Source: Magnolia sinica (taxonomy: Eukaryota; Streptophyta; Magnoliopsida; Magnoliales; Magnoliaceae). Taken from it: a stretch of DNA of 64,000 bases. This document shows positions 22,176-35,300 of this stretch, in pieces. Position 1 is the first letter of the stretch; every line of letters starts with the position of its first letter. Both the position numbers and the translations under genes were made by a program. The notes under the pieces were generated by a model that was given only the letters and a program-made list of their open reading frames with translations, had not been told where the DNA came from and searched no databases. The stretch spans positions 38,867,001 through 38,931,000 of the forward strand of contig NC_080573.1 of the NCBI RefSeq assembly GCF_029962835.1. Reading direction: 5' to 3'.

Positions 22176-25100
22176 TCAGCTGTTAGTGATGTTAGATGCA
22201 ATCTTTGAAATCACAGATAATGGAACAGTCGATATATGGCCATTGCTACCATAGAGCCCAATTCTTCCGAAGCTGGCAATGGAGCTATTCATGGTGGCAT
22301 TAAAAAGAACAGTTAAGATCTGCCTCTGACCTTTACCAATGAAAAAATGATTGGGTGTCACTGAAACTGAAACTCCAAAAGGGGAACTCCAACCAACGTT
22401 GTAAGTCTCATTTGCAGCCATGTTAGTGACCGTTCTTTGAACTGTTCTTGATTGGTTTAGAAAGGCTATGGTGATGGCAGGCAAGTTCAGGTCGGTGCCG
22501 GTAATGGTATACGTCCCACAGCTCTGGCCAGTGTAATTCAGTACGACAGGACTGGAACCGTTGATGCCACAGAGGAACGATAAGAAGTCACTAAATTCTG
22601 CAAAATCAAGCAGGAAAAAAAAAAAAAAAAACAAGAAATCAGTTTTACTGCTAGAGCTCAAAAGAAGTGAGCAACATTCCAAAATTTAAAAAATGATAGT
22701 AGGAATGCCTAGTTAAGAAATTAATTAGCTAATGCTGAAGGAGCCTTTTTAATTCCTTGTTCTTTTATCAGTTTTTTTTTTTTAACCTCTAAATTCACAC
22801 CGAAAAACCAATCCTAACCATCCAATTGATGGCTATCAAAAGGATGGTTAAAGGTAAAAAAAAGTTGATAGTCCAAATCCCAATGGCATAAGCAGATGGT
22901 TTCTATTATCTTCTCAGTGTAATTCTGTCCGCAATTAGGTCAGAGATTTGGATGGTTCGGATTGTTGTACAACTATGAAGTGTACGGTTGAAGAGTTGCT
23001 GCCATTTTTTAAATGGTGCAAAACTATCACAGCCGTCACGGCCCAAAAACAAATGTATGTTTGTTTCATCGACCATCATATTAGTTTTCACATGGATAGA
23101 GGGTGCCATGATTTAGCTCGGCTCAGAAAAGATGAAATAATCAAGGGCCTTTGAACAGAACAAGTTGAGGAAGAAGGGTACTGCTTTCACAAAAATAATC
23201 AGAACATGTTTATGTACTCTTCATGTAAATGTAGAAATGCCAATCCACTCCAAACAGCAATAATTAAAAAATGTCCTTCTTACCTTTTTCTTTGTTCAAA
23301 GAACCAAAAACATCAAACTTCAGATGCACTTTATTATCTAGATTCAATCAAGTCTTGTTATAGTAAAAAAGGAATCCAAAGTCATTTTCAATTCCCACAT
23401 GAACTGCTGGCATAGGATAGGGCCCATGTCTCCATGTCATCAATTTGCTTGTCGTTTTGCTGGAGGTGTCATTGATTTGGTTGTTATTTTGTGAGGCTGT
23501 GGGCCCTACGGAGCTGGATTACGTGGTGATATTTGATTTGAGTTACACAAAAAGTACCTCAATAAGTGGTATATACACTTTTGAGGTGGTATATGGAATT
23601 GATATTTACTCCATGCTTTTCTCCAAAGATACCCTTTTATATGCTTTTGGTGATAAAATAATAAAACTTATGTTGCTGAAATTACCAAATGTGAAAAAAA
23701 TGGTCCATCTATCAACAACAGAGATTGTAAGAGTAAATAACAGCTTCCTACAAATAAAATCAGGCCATTGTATCTAACATCTATCTAATTACGTAGTTGA
23801 AAAACTGTAAATTCTGTTCATTTGTGCAAAAGAAGAGAGAAATCAGCTATGAGGAATGGTGTCCTACATGCTTGAAATCTTATCTGTTGATGCAGTTGGG
23901 GCACCAAAATTCAAGGGGGAGAGATCTTATGGCAGTGGGGGACTCACAGGTTCCCAAGCATGTGAGTCACCTTCCTTTTCTTGTTTTAGTTATTTATTTT
24001 CCTTGAAAAATCTGGTGAACACTTACCGGAGTCGAAGATTAGACCAGGGTTTAATGCAGCTGTTGCATTAACAAATCCACTTCCCATGTCGAACGGAGTT
24101 GCAGGGGACTGGTTTAGATCTGGGTTTCTGTAAGCGCGGTGGGCCATGATTGGGCCTCCTTGTCTGTCATGCACTGAAGCAGTTGTAGAGAGTGCGGACC
24201 CAATGGCGGAAGGACTGAATTTTGGGAATTTTTGTTTGATCAGTGCAGCAAGCCCAGCAATGTGAGGAGCGGCCATGCTTGTCCCAGAGATCATGGCGAA
24301 ATTCTCACCTGATTGGCATAACCGAATTTTGCAGCAAGGAATTAGTAAATTTGATATGTAATACATAGATGCATACATTAATGTAACTCACATACTAGAT
24401 GAAAGATTAGCTGACCCCAGTTAATTGTGATATGGCTTAGATGAAGATGATGATGATGATGACCCTAGATTAAAGATGCCCTCAAAATCTCCCTCATCTG
24501 ATTATCCTGACTGGGCCCCCATGAAATGTGGACCACTGTTTCTAATTGTCCGTTTGCACACCATTCATTGGATTGCTAGGAGGATCTTGTATAGGAAATA
24601 TTGGGCAGGGTGGGCCAACCCATGATGAGGCTCAGTAGATGAAGGGTTTAACCTCAACTTATGGTGGGTCCCACTTGCAATATAGTGGAGTAAGACAAAA
24701 AAAAAATGCCATTTTTTAAAATTATTATTATCGAGGATCATATGATACCTCATCCTCACCTAGTTGTAACAACAAACTTATTCTTGAAGCTAACAAGAGC
24801 GGCATGAATTGCCATCACTCGGGATACAGAAGAAGAGAATTGTTTCCACAAATTAATACTTGTTCAAGTAAACTTAGTTCTTCTAAATATTGTCTTATTA
24901 TGCAAAGCAAAAATTATTTTCTTGCCATATTGTGAGAAATGAGGTATCATCTAATTGGATACTTCAAATTCATTCATTGACAAAGTACCGTGGTTCATTC
25001 ATTGAAAGCAAGGTATTCAAAATCAGTTATGTAACGGCTGTTATATAACAATAACGGTCATAACCGTTATGCGTTATGGGGTCGAAACAGCCGTAACGGT

Positions 25101-28100
25101 CCATAACGATCCTGTAACGGTCCTGTAACAGCTTCTTCTTCTTTTTTTTTTTTTTACCAAAAACAAAAAAAAAAAACAAAAAAAAAACAAAAAAGGGCCG
25201 TAACGGCCGTTATGGCCCATATCATAACGGTAACGGTGGTGGCTGTTACAGCCACCATTACTGTTTTGGAACACCTTGATTGAAAGAGCATCATGGACCA
25301 TGGTTCATTCATTGAAAGAGCATCATGGACCATGGTGAACATGACATTTTTACACAACTCCGGTTTCCAGATTCAAATCCCCATTTGATTCCACGATTTC
25401 ACATTAGTAAATCATCTAGTGCACTAGACATTTCACTCAATGCCATGAAGAACATCTGATTGTCATATGATTGTATTTTTGTTTGAATGACAGAATAAGT
25501 CACTTTATTAAGTATCGGCAAATTATGCCATGCACTTGTAACAGGCTAGACTATGGTGGCAACTGATACACCATACATGTGGCATACATGGACATGAATT
25601 CAGACTTTACACCATGGGCCATTTTGGACAGAACATTAAAACTGTTATCAAGTTAGCCTTTTTCTTAGCAATTTGGGGTTGGCTTCTAAATGCTATATTG
25701 ACAGAAGTTCTACGAGCGGCTGCCCACCAGATATCAACCTTCCCCTTTTACCCAGGCTCTTGGGACCAACCTGGCAGAGGCTTTTGTTAACACCCTTCAC
25801 ATGCAAACTCATTCAATCTTGTATTGATCCCCAACCAAACCACGCATGGCAAAAAGGGCAAGCACGCAATGTAGGGTCATGAAGGATGGTTGTGCTAGGC
25901 AAACTGCTCAGCACAAGACACCTACACATTCTTGGCCATGCAAAATTGCAAGGAACCCACCAATACATGATTACTGACACGCATGCCAAGAGGGTCAAGC
26001 ACTTGAGCCTCACACCATGCCTTAGCACATCCATTGTGCATTATCAGCAAAGAAAAATTTGCAACCAATGATGTTCTGAGCATGTGGTGACAGGTGATTT
26101 AACTTGTTTGTACCAGTTCCGAGTTATTTGTTCAATGCCCGCCCGAGGGAGCTGTTCCTAGTCCATTCCCTTGCCATGGGAGTAGCTCAAGCAATCCACC
26201 AACGAGTGATGGGTTCAGGATTGGACCCCTGCACCCAGCCCTCAGACCCAATACATTTCTTGAGTTACAGATCCATTTTGTGGATAGAAGAACACATTAC
26301 CACATGATCCTGAGACCCAATCTGTAACAGTCAAATGGACATATAAAAAGAAAACAGTCGAGCATTCTTTTTCTTGATCAACTATGCCAAAATCAAATCA
26401 AATTCAATAGGTGATATCTGGCGGTTAAGATCACCCAATGAAAGGATTTTTTGATTTGGAGAGCCTGGATTGGTGTACACATAAGCCATGAGGCAAACAC
26501 ATGCCATAGTCTAACCCTTGTATAATAGGCAAACTAAAACTATATTAAACACCAGCAATTCTATTTACCTTGGAAATTTAGAAAGGTCAAGTTAGATGTG
26601 GTGGATTGGGCTTCTGGCTTGAAAGCTGTTGATGTTTGTAATCTTTTATCTTTCTTTGGGTTGTAATACTTTCACCTTCTTAATAAAATGTTGTTATCAT
26701 TCAAAAGAAGAATAATAATAATAAAAAAAGAAAAAATGAAAAAATGAAAACAAAAACTTGGAAACAAACAGGATCCGATGCAAAATAATAATAAAATTCT
26801 ATGCATCATTCATGCATTAATTAAAACTTTACCTTCGAATTCAGCAGAGTCGGTAGCCAGAGAACTCCAAGCAGCCCAGATTAGATTACCAGGAGCTATT
26901 AGATTTGGTTTCATTATATCAGCATCGTTGAGAAAACTATCTTCCGGGTCTGGTCCTCTAGCAGAATAATACATAACTTTTGGTGCCGAACTGATGTAGT
27001 TTGGTTTTAGTCCTCCTAATATTCTGGCAACACCTCCAAAATTGATGATTTTCTTCATCGATGCATCTCTCACTAAGGAAGAATTGTAGTATCGGAGTAA
27101 AATCTGCTCAAAATGACTACTGAAGCATCAATAAAGAAGCATAAGCAAAGGAAAAAAAAACAGAGTTGACATGTAGTGACTCATGCCATTGGTTTAATCT
27201 TAAAACAAGCTTTCTTTTTCTAAAACAGTTTTTAAGAGGCATTTTCTGGAATCCTTTTATTATTTATGAAATCTTTTCACTTGTAATGGAGGGGAAATCT
27301 CATGAATAGTTGCAACCCATCTTTAAAAGATGCAAGTTAATGAACATTTGAGGAGTCCAAGTCATTGAAATTGCCACCCACGAGAGATTCAGTCCAATGA
27401 CAACTACTTCTCTTTCCCTTTTGTTTTGTTTGTGATTTAATCATTTAATCACATATTGACACAATTCAGTGTCATAAAACAAATGTACCCATTTTGGAAA
27501 ATTTATGTCCAGCTACATGCCTGCGATATTAAAAATAAAAACGATTATAGGGTCCTGATGTACCAAGCTGTGTATGATGTCCCCATAATTTTTAGTGTCT
27601 TGATGCACCAAAAACTTTGGCCACACTTCTATTATGAATCCTAACAATCTGACATTGATAGATTGGAATGGTGTAATAAGTGTAGCTGATCACAAGTAGT
27701 TGGAATAAGGCTTAGATGATGAGGATAATTCCTTCAGGACAAAAGAAAAAAAAATAAAAAATAAAAAAGTGCAGAAAGCACCCCAGCCTGTGCAAGTGTG
27801 GCCCATGGTAGGTCATCCAGACTGTTAACTGAATGAGCCCAACCATGGATGGCCATTCCCCAAAAACCTTTTGATCCAAACAACTCCAAGAATGGGTAAA
27901 GTAGAATTTAAAAATGATTGATCAGTATTGCCCTTTTGGCCTAATTTTGGACTGTGGGCTGTTCATGGTGGGGCTGCTGGACAAGCAGTCTGGCTCTTGT
28001 AGAGATCTTCCACATGCCCATGGGAGCTTAAGAATAGTAAGGTGTTTGGTTACATGTGTGCAGTGTTTGAAATATCGGTATCACGATACGTATCGCATCC

Positions 28101-31100
28101 TTGGGATACAGATATATATCGGTTATCGCACGGGATATATTATTTGTATTAGGTAATTTATCGCACTTTTTGGGAAACATGGGGAAACATTGGGAAAATG
28201 GTTGAAATTTTTAATGAAATTTCAGGGATTGTTAAAAAAGACCTTAATACACACTTTTAAATCATAACATCTCAAAAAAGAAGTGCACATAATGGGTTTT
28301 CTTTGTATAGGGTCCTAAGCTATGTGCTGTCTGATTGAACTAATGCAACAATATTCAAATTGAATGCATAACATTTAGAGTGTACGTGATGATCATTTCA
28401 TCCAACACTCCTAAAATACTTCGAAATTAGTCTCAATTGACAACTGGTTGAAGGAAAATTTTGAAAAAAATAATATTTTATTAATTTTTAATTAAAAATG
28501 ATTTTTATTTTTTGAAAATTGACAAGGACTTAACAAATCAATAGATCATCCCTCACACATGATTGATTTCATGTTTGGAGTGCAACATTGCAAGCAATTT
28601 GGGGGAAATTTCAAAATTTTCTCAAATCGGACCACCGGTACTCAAATTTCGAAATTAGAGTGTCTGTGATGATCATTTCATCAAATACTCTAAATACTGC
28701 AAAATTAGTCTCAATTGATAGCTGGTTGCAGGAAAATTTTTAAAAAAACATGGAGAATATGTAAAACCAATGGATATAAAAATCAAAGCTCTTAACTCCA
28801 TGATTTTTCATGCAAAACATGAAGAACCAATGGATTTAAAACCATTCGACACTGATTTAACATAATTTCAACCAAAAAAGGGATCGGAAATTGAAAATTT
28901 TCACTGGATTGAACATGTGGGATATATCGGCACTACCTATGCGTTTCGTATTGCATAGGTAGGATACAAGATACATCGTGGGATATATTGGCTGATATCG
29001 TCAATATTTAAAACATTGCATGTGTGCACTTTGAATTCCTCTGAAAATAGAATATAGTATAGCATATGAGTGCTAAAATATGCAAAGAAATAGTATGTAA
29101 TCATGGAGAAATAGTTAAGTAGTCTATACGAGAATGATACCATCATCATCGTCATCATCATCTAAGCTTTATCCCAACTAATTGGGTTTGGCCCATACAA
29201 GAATGATATACTATATTTTATTTTCCGAGTGGATTAATTGAACACCAAAGTCCAAAAGTCCAAGAGATCGCCTCATCTCCATATGTAGGAACCTTTGGTA
29301 AGTTGCACTTGAAAACTCAGGTTTGCAAGCATAACATTGAGACTGGAACTGGATAGCATAATATCACCCAACACAAGACTAGAATGTGTGTTCACCAACA
29401 TTTATTAATCCATTTTACAATTGGCATATGCATTGGTCAATCCAGACCGTTCAATTTGTGGGCCTATTCTGGACAGAGAAAATCAAGAAAACTGGACTGA
29501 TTAAATGACCCTAATCATCCAACTGTCAGCTATCAAACAAGCAGTTAATAATAAATTAGTCAGCAGTTCAAATTCAATGGGAAAAATCAGATGGTTAAGA
29601 TCATCCAACCAATGTGATTTCAGGCTATGCTCCATTCAGAAAAGGCCCCATGATTTGGACAACCTGGATTGCCATACTTGTAAGCCACATGTCGAGTGGA
29701 TGAGTCAACACCACCACCAACAATTAGAAAATGGTGATTAGCAAAGACTATAGTCTCAATTACCACAGCATCGCACCTTGGAATCATCAGGAGATGGAAT
29801 TATTATGCCCGGCATCCTCATGGGAGTTGGATTCAGCTGAAACCCAACAACAGAAGCATCCATGTTGAAGATGACGCCAACTGCACTGAGGTTTTTGGCT
29901 GTTTCAAAGGCTTGTTTGACAGTCGAGAGCCCAAGCACAAAGCGGATTGAATAGGTACAGACTAAGAGGTTTCCGTGAACCAACTCCTGATTCAGAAGAC
30001 TGGGATCTTGGCATTCGTCGAAGTACATGTCGATCACGTCTGTGTCATTGTTCAAAGCATGAATTGCAGCAACCAGAGTGTACATTTTGCCTTTGTGAGT
30101 TCCCGCTGATGATAAATATATAAAATTAGTATCAGTTTGTATGCTGACCCCAAATAGCATGGACAAGGCAATGATTGTGGTCGAGGTGGTGATGACTATG
30201 ATGATGACAATGACCATGACTATCTATTTTATAGGACCTTGTTTTGTTTTATCAAAATGAAGTGGGTAAGTGTGGGTACAAGGGAAAATTGAGATAGACT
30301 ATTGGAAGTTGGTGCCGAAGTCTTTTTGCTGAGTTATAGTCAGATGACCCTGCCCAGAACAGAAATGGCGGTTGACTGGCACATAATAAGAATGGGCCCT
30401 ATTTAGGCTTCTTGGGAGGGATATGAACCCTCCAACATGTGTGGGACATTGTGATTATTTGTCAGGTGGGCCCCTCCACGGATGTGCAGTGGCTACAAGA
30501 TCCGGCCAGTTGCACATCAGGTGGTTAATACATGTATGAGAAAAACTGACAGTTGAAAAGAAAAATGACCAGATTGGCCTGATTTTATGGCAGGGGCATC
30601 ACAGTTGAGACCCTACTGCATGATCTCGATCTCACATACATGTGTAACATTGACCTGCATGAGGAGAGGACTCAAAATCATATCTCTAAATGCATGAAAT
30701 GCTTTCCATTTCTTTCATCAATGATCACAGGTCGATGGCAAACCCCTACTAATGGGTAACAAAGAGTTCAAAAGTCAACTATGGGGAGTAGGTGTCACAT
30801 TCTCCATAAGAAAAGATATAACATTTTAAGAAATTATATGATTCTTAAACTGAGGATATGCAAGTATTGTACCCTTCAGTTTGGACAAGTGGGGCTAATG
30901 GCTCAGTGGTCCTAACTTCCGATCTCATGGGCACGAAGTGGACAGATCATGCCCAGACATCGCCAAGCTTTGATCCAATCTTTGGTTTTCTTCTGTTAAC
31001 TGTTGCTGTGTTCTCTTCTTAACTATCAGATCATAACCCATCTCTAGAAGAGTTAGGATCATTCAATCAGTGAGATTTTGGGGAATCCCCCATCCACAGT

Positions 31101-32336
31101 GGGGGACGGTCAGATCAACTGCCTGGATTGGTGAGACATGTGCCCCACTTTTTTTTTGTTGAAAGGTATGATGTGGTCCACTTTTTTGTTGAAAGGTAAG
31201 ACATGCTCCACTTCCACAAACTTAAGCCTCAAGGCCATTCTCAGGTCAGGAATCATATGTAGTTCCTCTCATAATTTTTTAATCGCTTTATATGTAATAT
31301 AACAATAATAACAAGTGGCTCAGTTCTGTATTTGTTCTGAACAGGGAACCTCCCTGTTCGAAGCTTAATTTGTAGATGTCGGCCCCCATGGTGGTCTATC
31401 CAAGCCATTGATCTGATGGCCCCATAATAGATGGACCATTCCCACAAAATCTCCCAAATCAGAAGATCCTAACCACTGATTTTTGGGTCCTTCCTCCATT
31501 GAATGTGGTTTCTCATGCAATTTTTTTGAACCATGTATTTGCATGCCAATGATGGAAGATTAGAGTTGACCCATTGAGAGGATAATCTGGGAACGGCCCA
31601 TCCATGATGGGGGCCATCGGATCATGGCTTGGATAGACCAACCATGGGACCCGCATCTTCAAACTAAGGATAGACCAACCATGAGACCCACATCTTCAAA
31701 CTAAGTTCATAACAGGGAAGTTCCCTGTTCGGAATGAATAGGCAACTCAGCCTCTAATAACAATACCATACACCACCTTGTGATTAATCACAAACTTACA
31801 TGCGAGTCCAACACCTGATATGGTGATGTTGTTGCCTAAGATGATTGAATTATTGTAGATTCTGTCATGAGCGGCAGCACCAACCGTGAATATCCATGGA
31901 CTGAAAGAAGAAATACTCTTTGGTGAAGGCCCTGTGTTTCCTGCTGCCTGGACAACAAATATGCCAGCTTTTACAGCTGAGAGCAATGCCATGTCTATAG
32001 GATTGAAGAAAGTTGCCAGCCCAAGAGGACGTCTGTTTGGAGTGATAGATAAGTTTATTATATCCACTCCATCTTGAGCCGCCTGAGAATTTCAACCATT
32101 AACAATAAATGTCACAATACTGTTAAGTTGTAGTGAATATGCAAAGTTACTGTATTTATATATATATAAAAAATGTAAAATGTCTGTATATTGATGCATG
32201 CATGTGCATGTAAGGTTTCTTATTGCACTGGTGTATAACGCATCCCCATACACACCCTCAAGGTTTCTTATCCCTACCCCCTTTGGGGGTGTCACAATAC
32301 TGTTAAGTTGTAGTGAATATGCACAGTTACTGTATT

Positions 32337-32373
<37 letters not shown>

Positions 32374-35300
32374 TTTTTAAATTGTAAAATGTCTGTATAT
32401 TGATGCATGCATGTGCATGTACGTAAGGTTTCTTATTGCACTGGTGTATAACACATCCCCATACACACCCTCAAGGTTTCTTATCCCTACCCCCTTGGGT
32501 GTCACCTAGATCATAATCTCTCTCACTTCCTCTTGTCCTGCACGTCACCACGTGTGGGGTCCACTTGTCTTGATGGCTCTTGTGCACTTGTACACACCCT
32601 TGGCCCTTTTGTAAGGGTTGTGTATGTGGTATCTCACTGGGCCCTTATCTATCCTACTAGATAAGGGAGAGACCTTCTGGTTTGGAGGATCAACATCAAC
32701 ACTTCATCTGATTCTAGCAGTATTGATCAGAGGTAATCCTAGCTGTAGGATTTTGTTTTTTCATAGTAGAAACCTAATAATATCTATGGGGATCCATAAG
32801 CTTAGGTTGAAAACTTCTAATTCCATTGCCTTTTGAAATTTCTCCAAAAAATAGAAGTATCTTTTCTTCTTTTAGAAAAAATAAATCTCTTCTGGGTAAT
32901 TTGAGACTACCCAAGAAAGTAGTTTGTTAGAAAATTGGATGAATGGATGTATTCAATTATAAGAGGAAAAAAATGCATATAAAAAGATTATAATGTCAAA
33001 AGAAGTAAAAACATTCTAATAAAAAAGAGTAATATGTATTCCAAATGAAATATCCAATGTTTGTAGTATCAATACTATTGGTTGATATTATCAATATCAC
33101 TCAAGTGATACGAAACATCCTTGGAATACAATTGAAAATGGAAAAATCTTGCGTACTGCTCAAAATATCGCACCATATCGCAATGTATCGACGATATCTC
33201 ACGATATCACAACCTTTCCCTTAAAAAAATTTCTTGGTATCGACGATATCTGTCGATATTGATAGATATTGTTGATACATTCCAAGAACCATAACAGAAC
33301 TTCTTAAAACCCCTCGAAATCAGTTTTTTTTTTTTTTTTTTTTTTTCACATTTTTCTTCAGTTTTATCTCTTCTAACCGGTTTGTGGGTAGATTTTTTTT
33401 CTTTAGTTTTGTCTCTCCTAACCAGTTTGTGTGTAGATTTTGGTCCATCCTTTGTTTGGATTTGGGAGAAAACCCTACATTTGAAATCAGAATCAAGATT
33501 TTTTTGAATTTGGGGCTATTTCTCAAAAGGTATTTATTTTGCCTTTTGATCCGTTATTTTTGTTTAAATCATATAAAATCAGTGTGAAATCATAAGAAAT
33601 CCTTGACTCTTCGTGTTTTGCATGAAAAAAATCAAGGATTTCAACATTCAATTTCGAGATTTGAGGGTAGGTGGCCTGGTTTGGGAAAAATTCAAAATTT
33701 TCCCAATTTCTCTCGAACCGCTTGCAATCTTACACTCCAAACACGAAATGAAATATTTATGAGGCCTGATCTATTGATTTATGATTTTTTTTTTTGGTGA
33801 AATTTCAGGAAAAAAATTATTTTTAATTAAAAATTAATAATAAATTATAAAAAAAATATTATTTACATTTCACTCCTAATAGCAGTCAATTGAGTCCAAT
33901 TTCAAAGTATTTAGAAGTGTTTGATGAAATGATCATCACATACACTCTAATTTCGATATTTGAGGGTAGGCCCGATTTGGGAGAAATTCGGAATTAAATA
34001 ATATTTTTTAATTAAAAATTATTATTTTTTTTCTGAAAATTATTTTCTACCAATGGTCAATTGGCTGCATTTTATGAGCATTTAAAGGTCTATGATGATT
34101 TTTTTCAAAAAATATAATTATATATTTATTTAAAGAATGATTAATAAATGTGAAAATTTAAAGGTGTTTGATTATTTCTTCTTTTGCTTTTGAATGAATT
34201 GGTTGTGTTTTTATAAACATCGTCTTACATTTATAAATGTTATGAATTCACTTTGAATATAGTTGCATTAGTTCAGTCAGACAACACATAGCGTAGGAAC
34301 CTATACAAAGGAAACCTATTATGTGCACCTTTTTTTAGATGTTATGATTCAAAAGTGTGTATTAAGGTTTTTTTTAACAATCCCTGAAGTTTCATTGAAA
34401 AATTCGACCAATTTCCCAATGTTTTCCCCATGTTTCCCAAAAAGTGCGATACATTACCTGATACAAATGATATAATCTTGTGCGATGACTGATACATATC
34501 TGTATCCCAAGGGTGCAATACGTAATGCAATACTGATACTGCAAATATTGGAAATATCTTAATAAAGAAAAGCTAAGGGTAGATTGATAACCAATCCCAA
34601 ACATTCTTAAAAGGACTGCTATGAGGGAATTTTGTAAAGCATGGGTTTTTAATCTATGAAAACAGTCTAGCTTGAAAATTAATTTGCAGCTTGAGAGTTA
34701 TTTTTAGTATGAAATAATTTCCAACTAAATGAAGACAAACAATCAAATCCTCAACCTAAGAATATATATGGTATCCTTGGGCTCTCAGCCTGTATATGTG
34801 GGCCATGGTTAGATTCTCAAAAAGCTGATCTAAAATTATCCCACATTGGGATATCCTAACCACTCCTTTTTGTTTTTTCATTGAATTCGGACTATACTGT
34901 ATTTTTCTTTTCCTAATTGTCTCTTTGCAGGCTATAGTCAAAGGGTTAGGATCATTCTATAGGAAAGATTTTTGGGGCATGATCAAGGTATGCAAAAAAG
35001 GCTATGAAACGGCCATTACAGCCATTATGAAACGCTAACGGTGACCATATTACGTGTTACGGGGTTGTAACGGCTGTTACAGAAAAAACGACCCATAACA
35101 GCCGTTACCGGTGGTGGCTGTTACAGCCACTGTTACCGTTATGGAATTCCTTGGAAATGATCCATCAACGGTGGGATCCATCAGACCGAAAGATTGGACC
35201 ATGGGTTCCACTTGTAGGGACTGAGATCAAAAGATACTTCAGATATCCTTGGCGCAACGACAATAATATTCCTAATGCCACAACTCCAAAACTAAATAAC

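Noticed and set aside
32198..32380. Small open frames in the 32.1-32.5 kb duplication
   Set aside because: They lie in a subtilase intron within a tandem duplication and (TA)n/T tracts, with no domain.
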